From Flavobacterium geliluteum (GTDB taxonomy: Bacteria; Bacteroidota; Bacteroidia; Flavobacteriales; Flavobacteriaceae), in the NCBI RefSeq assembly GCF_017948595.1, contig NZ_JAGFBV010000009.1, positions 1-64,000 on the forward strand: DNA of 64,000 nt, written 5' to 3'. Below, piece by piece: positions 42,471 to 53,651 of the stretch (positions within the stretch are counted from its first letter, which is position 1; the number at the start of each line of letters is the position of its first letter). The notes beneath the pieces were generated by a model, which did no database searches, was not told where the DNA came from, and worked only from the letters and a program-made list of their open reading frames with translations. The position numbers and the translations under genes are program-made.

Positions 42471-44123
42471 TTAATTTAATAATTCTTTTGCGTGGTTTAA
42501 TGCCGAATCAGAGATGTTTGCACCAGAAAGCATTTGCGCGATTTCTACGACACGCTCATCTTTTGATAAAAGTTTCAATTCTGATTGCGTGTCGTCATCA
42601 ATGGTAGATTTGAAGACTTTAAAATGCGACTCGCCTTTGGCAGCAATTTGTGGTAAATGTGTAATAGCAAAAATTTGCATGGTAGCACTCATTTCTTTCA
42701 TAATTTCTCCCATTCTAATGGCAATTTCACCGGAAACTCCAGTATCAATTTCGTCAAAAATCAAGGTTGGCAACTTAGAATATTGTGCCAAAATTGCTTT
42801 TACAGCCAACATAATTCGCGACATTTCACCTCCCGAAGCCACTTTTTTCAGCAATCCGAAATCGGTCCCTTTATTCGCTGAAAATAAAAATTGCAATTCG
42901 TCTTTTCCGTTTTGGAAATACGTTTCAGATGGCAAGAGCTCAATATTAAAACGTACATTGGGCATGCCTAAAGTTTCTAAAATAGCGATTAACCTCGCTG
43001 ATAAAACCGGAATGGCTATATTTCTATTTTGATGAATTGTTGCTGCAAAAGCATCCAATTCTTGCGTTTTTATATCGATAGAATTGGTTAATGAAGCAAT
43101 TTCTTCTTCAATATTTCCTAATTCTAAAACTGAATTTTCTAAATCAGCCTGAATTTGCAATAATTCGTCAACAGTAGTAACCTGATGCTTTTTTTGCAAA
43201 TTATAAATCAATTGCAATTTTTGACTGATAAATTCTAACTGAGTTGGATCATTTAATAATTTCTCTGAACAATTTTGAAGCTCTCTGGAAACATCATCAA
43301 ATTCGATTGTCAGGCTGGTAATTCTTTCAAATAAAACTTGATACTCCGAAGAAAAAGGAGCGATTTTTTGCAACGAAGCCTTAATTTCGTTCAGATTATG
43401 AAAAACACCAAATTGCTCTTCGTTGGCAATTATCAAAGATTTATCAATAGATTCTTTAATAATTTCTACATTATTCAGCTTTTCAAAATCGGCTTCGAGT
43501 TCTTCCTGCTCACCCGATTTTAGCTTTGCTACAACCAATTCATTCAATAAAAAAGTATTGTATTCCTGCTCTTTTCCAGCATCACTTTGCTTTTTCAACA
43601 AAGCATTGAGTTTTGACTTCTCTGATTTGTACGTTTTTAAAAGCTTTTGATAGGATGAAATAACTTCTGTGTTATTTGCAATGGCGTCAATAATTTTAAA
43701 CTGAACACCTTCATCAGAAAGTTCTTGTGTTTGCTGTTGCGAATGAATATCGATCAAAAAAACGCTCAATTCCTGCAATTCCTGAAGATTTACAGGGCTG
43801 TCATTTATAAAAGCACGCGATTTTCCCGAAGGCAAAATTTCACGTCTAATAATCGTTTCATCTTCATAATCAAGATCATTCGCTTCGAAAAAAGATTTTA
43901 AATTGTATTTAGATATTTCGAATTGTGCTTCGATAACACATTTTTCTTCTTTGTTTTTTAAAGAAGTTAAATCTGCTCTTTTTCCCAGCACCAATCCTAA
44001 AGCGCCCAATATAATAGATTTACCAGCACCTGTTTCACCCGTAATTATCGAAAACCCTTTTGAAAAATCAATAGAAAGTTTTTCAATTAGTGCATAGTTT
44101 TTAATCGAGAGCGAAGTAATCAT
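42471..44123 (-). CDS. recN: DNA repair protein RecN
   Basis: This SMC-like ATPase acts in double-strand break repair. It has 550 residues, the usual size. The Walker A motif GETGAGKSIILGAL is at about residues 29-42, a long coiled-coil section spans about 150-370, and the C-terminal signature and Walker B region contain VASGGEMSRIMLA and LIFDEIDTGVSG. It is downstream of DUF4835 within the bamD operon. Confidence 0.95.
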   Translation of the reverse strand: MITSLSIKNYALIEKLSIDFSKGFSIITGETGAGKSIILGALGLVLGKRADLTSLKNKEEKCVIEAQFEISKYNLKSFFEANDLDYEDETIIRREILPSGKSRAFINDSPVNLQELQELSVFLIDIHSQQQTQELSDEGVQFKIIDAIANNTEVISSYQKLLKTYKSEKSKLNALLKKQSDAGKEQEYNTFLLNELVVAKLKSGEQEELEADFEKLNNVEIIKESIDKSLIIANEEQFGVFHNLNEIKASLQKIAPFSSEYQVLFERITSLTIEFDDVSRELQNCSEKLLNDPTQLEFISQKLQLIYNLQKKHQVTTVDELLQIQADLENSVLELGNIEEEIASLTNSIDIKTQELDAFAATIHQNRNIAIPVLSARLIAILETLGMPNVRFNIELLPSETYFQNGKDELQFLFSANKGTDFGLLKKVASGGEMSRIMLAVKAILAQYSKLPTLIFDEIDTGVSGEIAIRMGEIMKEMSATMQIFAITHLPQIAAKGESHFKVFKSTIDDDTQSELKLLSKDERVVEIAQMLSGANISDSALNHAKELLN

Positions 44124-44172
44124 ATAGCGTAAAAGTAAAAAATTATTGAAGTAGGTAACGGCTTAAAATCAA

Positions 44173-45060
44173 CTAATATTTGATTTGGCTCCATTTGACA
44201 GCGTTAAGAGGCGAAACTTTGCCTAATGTTTCTTTCAAATCTGTAATGGCAATACTTGGACCACCTGAAAAAACAGAAACAATCTCATCTGACTTAGCAT
44301 CAAAAAAGACTCTGGTAAGAAAGGCATTCGGTTTAACCGAATTTAGCTTTGCTATCAATAAAAGCGATGATTTCATTTTTTCCTTGGCACTTTTTAAATC
44401 CTGACTCATGGTATCTAATCCTGAATGATAGCCAAAAGCAGTTTGACGCAAATCTGAATAAGTAGGTGACAATATATCATTTATTAGAAAATAACGATTT
44501 TGAAGACCATCAGACTGGTTCCAGCCTTTTGAGCCGCCTTGTTGAGCAACATTACAGATATTTTGAGCAATCTCGAAATAGCGATTTCCAGAACCCAACT
44601 GAAAAGTATCGGCATCCAGGCCTAAAATCATATAACTGTAAAAAGAAATTACAGAGACCAAATTAGACTCAAAAGTAGCCGGATTGAACAATAAAGGCTC
44701 GTATTCTGTATATCTAAAGTTTAAATCTTTATCACTAAAATTAAAAATCGGAGACGAATAAGAGGAATTGTAAATCAATCTGGACGATTGTACCTGTATC
44801 GTTCCCGCAAATTGATCTGAATTTGCAGAAGAAAGTGTGATGTACATCGAACAATTGATTCGCTCGTTTGGGTTTAGCACAGCTCCTGTCCAATCTGTTT
44901 TGTTTATAAATTCAGCCAAAGCCGTTTGCAACGTTTTGTACACTTGCTGATTGGGATTTGGTAATCTTTCAGAATTTATAGTAACCGTACAGTTTAGCTG
45001 TTGCGCCTGAGTAAAGCCAAAGATTAAAAATACTAAGAAAGTAACTAATTTATTTTTCAT
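44173..45060 (-). CDS. DUF4835-family exported protein
   Basis: This 295-residue protein has a signal peptide ending near residue 19 (TQAQ). The sequence begins NCTVTINSERLPN and contains TLQTALAEFINKTDW and the segment SYMILGLDADTF. These are hallmarks of DUF4835, a Bacteroidetes family usually encoded between coaBC and recN, as here. Its start overlaps the coaBC end by 11 bp. Function is unknown; location would be periplasm or outer-membrane inner face. Confidence 0.85.
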   Translation of the reverse strand: MKNKLVTFLVFLIFGFTQAQQLNCTVTINSERLPNPNQQVYKTLQTALAEFINKTDWTGAVLNPNERINCSMYITLSSANSDQFAGTIQVQSSRLIYNSSYSSPIFNFSDKDLNFRYTEYEPLLFNPATFESNLVSVISFYSYMILGLDADTFQLGSGNRYFEIAQNICNVAQQGGSKGWNQSDGLQNRYFLINDILSPTYSDLRQTAFGYHSGLDTMSQDLKSAKEKMKSSLLLIAKLNSVKPNAFLTRVFFDAKSDEIVSVFSGGPSIAITDLKETLGKVSPLNAVKWSQIKY

Positions 45061-46264
45061 AGAAATGCGAAATCACTTTGTTTAAAATATCAACTGCAAC
45101 TGACTCTTTTGATTTTAATTCCATTGGCTCAATCTGAAATGACTTGTCAATAAAAGTAACTTTATTAGTAGGTTTTTGAAAACCTGCTCCTTCATCCTGC
45201 AATGAATTTAAAACAATCAAATCTAAGTTTTTTTTCTGAATTTTCAACTTAGCATTCTCAATTTCATTTTCAGTTTCTAAAGCAAACCCAATTAAAAACT
45301 GATTTTTTTTAATGGCTCCTAATGAAAGCAAAATATCTTTTGTCTTTTCAAGTTCTATCGAAAAAGTCTCCGGAGCTTTTTTTATTTTTTGAGCAGCAAC
45401 GACTTTTGGCTTATAATCGGCTACGGCCGCGGCTGCAATCGCTACATCTACTGCATCAAAATGCAAATGGCATGCAGCATACATTTCTTCTGCCGAAACT
45501 ACGTTTATAACCTCAATCGAGCTGTTTTTTGCTTTAAAATGTGTTGGTCCGGCTACCAAAACGACACTTGCGCCCAAATTTGCAGCTTCATTTGCAATAT
45601 CAAACCCCATTTTTCCTGACGAATGATTACCTATAAAACGCACAGGATCTATTGCTTCGTATGTTGGACCGGCAGTAATTAGTATTTTTTTTCCTTTTAA
45701 AGGCAATTTGCTCTCTAAATCAGCTTCCAGAAAAGCAATAATATTCTCTGGTTCTGCCATTCTGCCTTCGCCAGATAAACCACTAGCCAACTCACCGTTC
45801 TCAGCAGGAATCATTGCATTACCGTACTGATGCAAAGCGGTAAAACTAGCAATGGTGGAAGGGTGTTTGTACATGTCTAAATCCATTGCAGGCGCAAAAT
45901 AAACAGGACATTTTGCCGATAAATAAGTGGCTATTAAAAGATTATCGCAGTTGCCAGTTGTCATTTTAGACAATGTGTTGGCTGTTGCAGGTGCAATAAG
46001 CATCAAATCTGCCCAAAGAGCCAATTCGACGTGATTGTTCCATTCAGCATTCTCGTCATCTTCATTAAAAAAACTGGAATGGACAGGATTTTTTGACAAA
46101 GTTGATAACGTAAGTGGTGTTACAAAATCCTTAGAAGCAGGTGTCATTATCACTTGGACATGTGCACCTGCTTTTATAAAAAGTCGTACTAAAGATGCTG
46201 TTTTATACGCTGCAATTCCACCAGAAACTCCCAGTAAAATTTTCTTCCCGTTTAAAACTGACAT
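45050..46264 (-). CDS. coaBC: Bifunctional phosphopantothenoylcysteine decarboxylase/synthetase
   Basis: This enzyme makes 4'-phosphopantetheine from 4'-phosphopantothenate and cysteine in two steps of CoA synthesis. The flavin-dependent CoaC half is N-terminal (ILLGVSGGIAAYKTASL near the start, PATANTLSKM, PAMDLDMY), and the CTP-dependent CoaB half follows (ITAGPTYEAIDPVRFIGN, AAAVADYKP). The product has 404 residues from the ATG at 46262-46264. The longer frame from 46306 overlaps the rpoZ end and was rejected. Confidence 0.95.
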   Translation of the reverse strand: MSVLNGKKILLGVSGGIAAYKTASLVRLFIKAGAHVQVIMTPASKDFVTPLTLSTLSKNPVHSSFFNEDDENAEWNNHVELALWADLMLIAPATANTLSKMTTGNCDNLLIATYLSAKCPVYFAPAMDLDMYKHPSTIASFTALHQYGNAMIPAENGELASGLSGEGRMAEPENIIAFLEADLESKLPLKGKKILITAGPTYEAIDPVRFIGNHSSGKMGFDIANEAANLGASVVLVAGPTHFKAKNSSIEVINVVSAEEMYAACHLHFDAVDVAIAAAAVADYKPKVVAAQKIKKAPETFSIELEKTKDILLSLGAIKKNQFLIGFALETENEIENAKLKIQKKNLDLIVLNSLQDEGAGFQKPTNKVTFIDKSFQIEPMELKSKESVAVDILNKVISHFYEK

Positions 46265-46271
46265 TGTACTA

Positions 46272-46589
46272 TTATTTGTTTGAACCTCTGTGGTACGTTT
46301 TACCATCTAACCACTCTTGTACCGCTAAAGCGTGTGGTTTTGGTAATTTTTCGTAAAATTTAGAAACCTCAATTTGTTCTTTATTTTCAAAAACTTCTTC
46401 AAGACTGTCATTATATGTCGCAAATTCTTCTAATTTCTCTGTCAATTCTTTTTTAATTTCAGAGTTAATTTGGTTTGCTCTTTTAGCCATAATGGTAATT
46501 GCCTCATACACATTTCCTGTTGGCTCTTCAATAACTGTTTTATTGTAAGTTATTGTGTTTACAGGAGCATTCGTCTTTTTTAAATCCAT
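46272..46589 (-). CDS. rpoZ: RNA polymerase omega subunit, flavobacterial type
   Basis: This 105-residue omega subunit helps assemble and stabilise RNA polymerase. The Bacteroidetes form is recognised by NTITYNKTVIEEPTGNVYEA (about residues 12-31) and IMAKRANQIN (about 33-42), followed by an acidic, lysine-rich stretch. It sits 9 bp after bamD and 7 bp before coaBC, the usual position of rpoZ in this group. Confidence 0.92.
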   Translation of the reverse strand: MDLKKTNAPVNTITYNKTVIEEPTGNVYEAITIMAKRANQINSEIKKELTEKLEEFATYNDSLEEVFENKEQIEVSKFYEKLPKPHALAVQEWLDGKTYHRGSNK

Positions 46590-46598
46590 GACTTTATT

Positions 46599-47393
46599 TT
46601 ATTTAGTAAATTTTTGTAAATCTGTTTCCACTCTGGCATTCATCTCGTCTGCCTGTTTTTTGTATTTGCTGTTGCTGTTAAACTTTACTAAATTGCCGTA
46701 AGCAACTTTAGCAACATTTAAACGATCCTGCATTTTTGACTGAACACTATTAATAGCCAATTGGTATGCCGAATCGAATTTGTAAAAAAGCGCATCCTCT
46801 TTGAAAATTGTTCCAGGAAAATCAGCAATAAAATTATCAAAAGCAATCAATGCCGACTTGTAATCTGAAATCGTGTTGTATCCTTTTGCATTTTCGTATG
46901 CTTTTTTCTCCAACTTCTCGCTTAACATTTTTACCGCCTCATTGGCTTTTGGAATGTATTCTGAGTTTGGATAATTATCAATAAAAGCTTGTAATTTCTC
47001 TAATGCTTTATTGGTATCTGTTTGATCTAAACTGTAAACCGGAGACAATTTTGAATAGCTGTAAGCCCCTAAATAAGCCGCTTCCTGCACTTTTTCGCTT
47101 CTTGGATAACCCGAAACAAAACTTTCAAACTGATAACCTGCCAAGTAATATTGCTCTGTTTTGTAATACGCCTGCGAAAACATGTAAAACAACTTTTCGG
47201 CTTGTGGTTTTCCTCTATAACTAGGCGCTAATTGCTCAAAAAGCCTAATTGCTTTGTTGTATTTTCCTGCATCATACATTTTTGTTGCTATTTCAAATTT
47301 TGCTGCAACATCTTCGTTTTTTAACGCTTTCTGATAGTCACTACAAGAATATAAAAGGACAACAACAACCAATAGAGATACTATTTTTTTCAT
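46599..47393 (-). CDS. bamD: Outer-membrane assembly lipoprotein BamD
   Basis: This 264-residue lipoprotein has an N-terminal signal peptide and lipobox (LLYSC, Cys at about residue 17), then five TPR-type helix pairs starting with DVAAKFEIATKMYDAGKYN. It is a component of the Bam complex that inserts beta-barrel proteins into the outer membrane and is anchored on its inner leaflet. It is the first gene of a six-gene operon that also holds rpoZ and coaBC. Confidence 0.92.
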   Translation of the reverse strand: MKKIVSLLVVVVLLYSCSDYQKALKNEDVAAKFEIATKMYDAGKYNKAIRLFEQLAPSYRGKPQAEKLFYMFSQAYYKTEQYYLAGYQFESFVSGYPRSEKVQEAAYLGAYSYSKLSPVYSLDQTDTNKALEKLQAFIDNYPNSEYIPKANEAVKMLSEKLEKKAYENAKGYNTISDYKSALIAFDNFIADFPGTIFKEDALFYKFDSAYQLAINSVQSKMQDRLNVAKVAYGNLVKFNSNSKYKKQADEMNARVETDLQKFTK

Positions 47394-47443
47394 TTTATTA
47401 CTTTTATTATGATTTCTTAGTCAATTGTGACTAAGCAAAATCA

Positions 47444-47459
47444 CACCGAAGTTTCGGTG
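47444..47459. repeat. Short palindrome at the expected transcript start of the bamD operon
   Basis: The arms caccgaa / ttcggtg have a 2-nt loop and begin directly after the -7 box on the minus strand. The predicted transcript would therefore start inside or at this hairpin. A second 8-bp palindrome, cttagtca / tgactaag, lies at 47416-47435. Confidence 0.6.
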
Positions 47460-47460
47460 G

Positions 47461-47491
47461 CAAATTTAGTTATTAATTTAGCTACTACAAA
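47461..47491 (-). promoter_or_regulatory. Promoter of the bamD-rpoZ-coaBC-recN operon
   Basis: TTTG (47491-47488) is followed after exactly 19 bp by TAAATTTG (47468-47461) on the minus strand, an ideal Bacteroidetes -33/-7 pair, 68 bp before the bamD ATG. Confidence 0.75.
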
Positions 47492-47529
47492 ATATTTTTT
47501 TCTTTAATAAAATACAGCAAATTATGATT

Positions 47530-48411
47530 TTATCGAATACTCTTTTTTACAAATTCATTTAATCTACCTGCCAGCGAATCGTCCACTGGTACCAAGGGCA
47601 AACGTACAGTATTATCAGCAATACCAAGGGCTTGAAAGACTTGTTTGATTCCTGCAGGATTTCCCTGTTCGAAAATCATATCGATGCAATCTGACAAAAA
47701 GTACTGCGTTTTGAATGCTTCATTTACTTTTCTGTTCAGTCCTAAACGAATCATTTCTGAAAATTCTTTAGGAAAACCTTGCCCAATGACCGAAATTACC
47801 CCTGCACCACCAGCCAAAACAATTGGCAAAGCGATCATATCATCGCCAGAAATAACAAGAAAATCTTTTGGCGCATTTTTTATCAATTGCAACGCTTGCG
47901 CCATATCACCCGCTGCTTCTTTTATCGCCACAACATTACTAAAATCATTGGCCAGACGAATTACCGTAGAAGGCAACATATTACTCGCTGTTCTTCCCGG
48001 AACATTGTACAAAATTACCGGTACCGGAGACGCCTCTGCTATGGCTTTAAAATGCTGATAAATACCTTCCTGAGTAGGTTTGTTATAATAGGGAGAAACC
48101 GAAAGAATAGCCTCGAAAGCACTAAAATCTCTGGTTTTTAATTCTTCTACAATTTGCATAGTATTATTTCCTCCAACTCCAAGAACCAAAGGCAATCTTC
48201 CTTTATTTGTATCGATTACTGTATGGATCACCAACTCTTTTTCAGCTGAAGTAAGTGTGGCATTTTCGGCTGTGGTACCCATAACAACCAGATATTCAAC
48301 CCCTCCGTCTATCGAAAAATTGATGATTCGGCGTAAAGCTTCTATATCTATTGAGAAATCTTTTTTAAATGGCGTCACAAGTGCAACACCAGTCCCTATT
48401 AATGATTGCAT
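47530..48411 (-). CDS. dapA: 4-hydroxy-tetrahydrodipicolinate synthase
   Basis: It condenses pyruvate with aspartate semialdehyde in the lysine/diaminopimelate pathway. The protein is 293 residues, a TIM barrel. [10 protein letters not shown] (about residues 44-53) binds substrate, the tyrosine in [12 protein letters not shown] (about 132-143) is catalytic, and the Schiff-base lysine is in [10 protein letters not shown] (about 160-169). It is encoded 15 bp after the DUF6913 gene. Confidence 0.96.
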   Translation of the reverse strand: MQSLIGTGVALVTPFKKDFSIDIEALRRIINFSIDGGVEYLVVMGTTAENATLTSAEKELVIHTVIDTNKGRLPLVLGVGGNNTMQIVEELKTRDFSAFEAILSVSPYYNKPTQEGIYQHFKAIAEASPVPVILYNVPGRTASNMLPSTVIRLANDFSNVVAIKEAAGDMAQALQLIKNAPKDFLVISGDDMIALPIVLAGGAGVISVIGQGFPKEFSEMIRLGLNRKVNEAFKTQYFLSDCIDMIFEQGNPAGIKQVFQALGIADNTVRLPLVPVDDSLAGRLNEFVKKSIR

Positions 48412-48426
48412 ATTCTAATTTATAAT

Positions 48427-48939
48427 TTATTTTATATTTCTTAAATACTTAAACAATTCTGAAACGAAAAGTTTATAATTTTCTAAAGGAATGTCTATCA
48501 TCCAGCGGTTAAAACGCAAATCAATTGAAGCAAATCCTACTTTAAATTTTGCTTTCGATTTTTGTGTTACCATCATCAAAGCGGTCTTTTCGACATCATA
48601 ATAACTAATCAAAAGATCAAATTCTGTAGCGATAAATTCATTCAAAAAAGTGGGTTCAAACTCCCCTTTCCAATTCATTTGCTTTTTTCCAAAAGTAGCT
48701 AAAACGTATTCTTTTTTCTTTTTAAATTTATCTCTGTACACCACTATCTTTATATTTTCTGGAAGAATTCCATTCAGAATAAGCTCTTTCTGCAAAGCTT
48801 TAGTATGCCTAAAATTGCTTTCATCAACCAGTAAACCAATAGTTTGTATATTACTAGTAAAGACTTCGTTTTTTACAATATGCAAGTTTTTATTTAATGT
48901 TTTTTTCACAAAAAATTCCTTTATATAATTTAAAAACAT
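48427..48939 (-). CDS. DUF6913-like protein
   Basis: This 170-residue protein has a basic N-terminus and a conserved core of alternating strands: IGLLVDESNF, LLISYYDVEKTALM and KAKFKVGFASIDLRFNRWMI. No signal peptide or membrane span is evident. It resembles the DUF6913 family of Flavobacteriia. Function is unknown. It lies 15 bp upstream of dapA, and the pair probably forms an operon. Confidence 0.7.
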   Translation of the reverse strand: MFLNYIKEFFVKKTLNKNLHIVKNEVFTSNIQTIGLLVDESNFRHTKALQKELILNGILPENIKIVVYRDKFKKKKEYVLATFGKKQMNWKGEFEPTFLNEFIATEFDLLISYYDVEKTALMMVTQKSKAKFKVGFASIDLRFNRWMIDIPLENYKLFVSELFKYLRNIK

Positions 48940-48986
48940 AGTACTTTTACCAAATTACAAAATTAATTATTTAAGTCTCATTTAAG

Positions 48987-49766
48987 ATGGTAAATCTAGA
49001 AAAGTATAACGGGTTTTTAAAACTTTTTGTTATATTCTTAACACTTTTTTTTACTTTTTCCTGCAGTCACAAGAGTTACAACCTCACAAAAATTGAAGGA
49101 AAGCAGCTTCCGGTAACGGAAAAAGAAGCACAAACTACTGAAATAGAAAATTTTATAAAACCATATCGCGAACATATCAATAAAGATTTAGATAATATTT
49201 TAGCTTACTGTCCCGAAACATTAGAAAAAAGTTCTGGCAAATGGCAAACCAGCATTGGGAATCTTATGGCTGATGTTTGTTTACAAAGAGGAAATATTGT
49301 TTTTAAAGCAAGAGAGAAAAAAGAGATCGATCTTTGTCTTTTAAACCATGGTGGTATTCGTGCCATTCTTCCAAAAGGAAATGTAACCACCAGAACTGCT
49401 TTTGAAATCATGCCTTTTGAAAATAATTTGGTCGTTTTAGCCCTAAAAGGGACTCAAATTACAGAAATGGCTGCTTATATCATTAAAGAAAAAAAACCAC
49501 ATCCTTTGGCGGGTGCTACTTTTACGATCTCAAAAAACAATATTCCTACCAATATAATGATTCAGGGAAAACCGCTTGATTCTGATAAAATATATTATGT
49601 TGCCACTAATGATTATCTGGCAAACGGTGGAGACAACATGAATTTCTTTAAAACCAATGTCGCCAAATTTGATTTGAATTATAAACTTCGAAATGTATTG
49701 ATTGATTATTTTAAGGAAGTAGATACGATTCCGATTTCGAAAGACATTCGAATTACAGAAGAGTAA
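48987..49766 (+). CDS. 5'-nucleotidase C-terminal-domain lipoprotein
   Basis: This 259-residue lipoprotein has a hydrophobic N-terminus and a lipobox (FTFSC, Cys at about residue 26). The rest is the substrate-binding C-terminal domain of the UshA/5'-nucleotidase family: GNLMADVCL, LCLLNHGGIRAILPKG, TAFEIMPFENNLVVL and YVATNDYLANGGDNM. The metallophosphatase domain that normally precedes it in one chain is encoded separately 61 bp downstream. Together they should hydrolyse extracellular nucleotides or related phosphoesters in the periplasm. Confidence 0.9.
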   Translation: MVNLEKYNGFLKLFVIFLTLFFTFSCSHKSYNLTKIEGKQLPVTEKEAQTTEIENFIKPYREHINKDLDNILAYCPETLEKSSGKWQTSIGNLMADVCLQRGNIVFKAREKKEIDLCLLNHGGIRAILPKGNVTTRTAFEIMPFENNLVVLALKGTQITEMAAYIIKEKKPHPLAGATFTISKNNIPTNIMIQGKPLDSDKIYYVATNDYLANGGDNMNFFKTNVAKFDLNYKLRNVLIDYFKEVDTIPISKDIRITEE

Positions 49767-49827
49767 TTTTTCTATTTTTAATACCATACCGATAAAAATT
49801 CAGACGTATTTGTCTAAAAATATAGCC

Positions 49828-50728
49828 ATGAAAAGAAGAGAATTCATTGAAAAAACAGCTGCTAGTACCGCATTATTAAGTTTAGGATTGTCCTTGAGCA
49901 GTTTTGAAACCAGCGATATAAAACACCTGACTATTTTGCACACCAACGATGTGCACAGCCATATTGATCCTTTTCCTGCCGATGATCCCCGTAATGCTAA
50001 CAAAGGCGGTGTTGCACGTCGTGCAGCACTTATTGAAACAATTCGAAAAGAGAATCCAAATGTACTTTTGCTTGATGCGGGTGATATTTTTCAGGGAACT
50101 CCGTACTTTAATTATTATGGAGGTGAATTGGAGTTTAAATTGATGAGCATGATGAAATACGATGCTTCGACTATAGGAAATCATGATTTTGATAATGGCT
50201 TGGATGGTTTGTATGCTCAAATGCCGCATGCTACTTTTGAATTCATTAATTCGAATTATGATTTTAAAAACACCGTAATGAATGGCCTCGTAAAGCCTTA
50301 TAAAATCTTTAATAAAAACGGAATAAAAGTAGGCGTTTTTGGTCTCGGAATTGAACTTGCAGGATTGGTTGACAAGCAAATGTACAAAGAAACTGTTTAC
50401 AATAATCCTGTAGAAATTGCCCAGGATATGACTCAATTATTAAAAAAAGAAGAGAAATGCGATTTGGTTATTTGTCTTTCGCACTTGGGATACAACTATC
50501 GCGATGATGGTTCAAAAATTTGCGATTTGAAATTGGCCGAACTGACTCAGGATATCGATTTAATAATTGGCGGGCATACGCACACTTTTCTGGACAAACC
50601 TACTGTTGCAAAAAACAAAATGGGCCAGGATGTACTGATCAACCAAGTGGGCTGTTACGGAATTAATTTAGGCCGAATTGATTTTTATTTTGATAACAAT
50701 AAAGCACATACCAACCAAGGAAAATCAA

Positions 50729-50739
<11 letters not shown>
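49828..50739 (+). CDS. Metallophosphatase, N-terminal half of a split 5'-nucleotidase
   Basis: This 303-residue protein starts with the twin-arginine-like signal KRREFIEKTAASTALLSLG and is exported folded. The calcineurin-like metal site is complete: HTNDVHSHIDPF, DAGDIFQG, GNHDFDNG, LSHLGY and GGHTHTF. The C-terminal nucleotide-binding domain is absent and is supplied by the gene just upstream. An in-frame TTG at 49810 is less likely than the ATG at 49828, which begins the Tat signal. Its stop overlaps the convergent membrane-protein gene by 11 bp. Confidence 0.92.
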
Positions 50740-53429
<2,690 letters not shown>

Positions 53430-53509
53430 TTATAATTTGATGATCTGTACCTCAAAATTAGAACTATTTTATACATATTTATCAAAAAAAGTAAAGTTTT
53501 AAAAAAGTA

Positions 53510-53543
53510 AAAATCAAGTTGCAAAAAGATGCAACTTGATTTT
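53510..53543 (-). terminator. Intrinsic terminator of the T9SS adhesin cluster
   Basis: The 13-bp stem aaaatcaagttgc / gcaacttgatttt has an 8-nt loop and a T-rich tail on the minus strand, about 110 bp after the OmpA-family gene. Confidence 0.8.
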
Positions 53544-53651
53544 CTCCATTTTCGTTTATTTAAAAAAATTAAACAAAAAACCAACTTCCAAATGGTCTTG
53601 TAAAACTCTAAATTTCACTTGACTTTAAACAAGTTACAAGATCAATCTAGA

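Noticed and set aside
46265..46306. Upstream start for coaBC
   Set aside because: It overlaps the rpoZ stop and adds residues not seen in the family.
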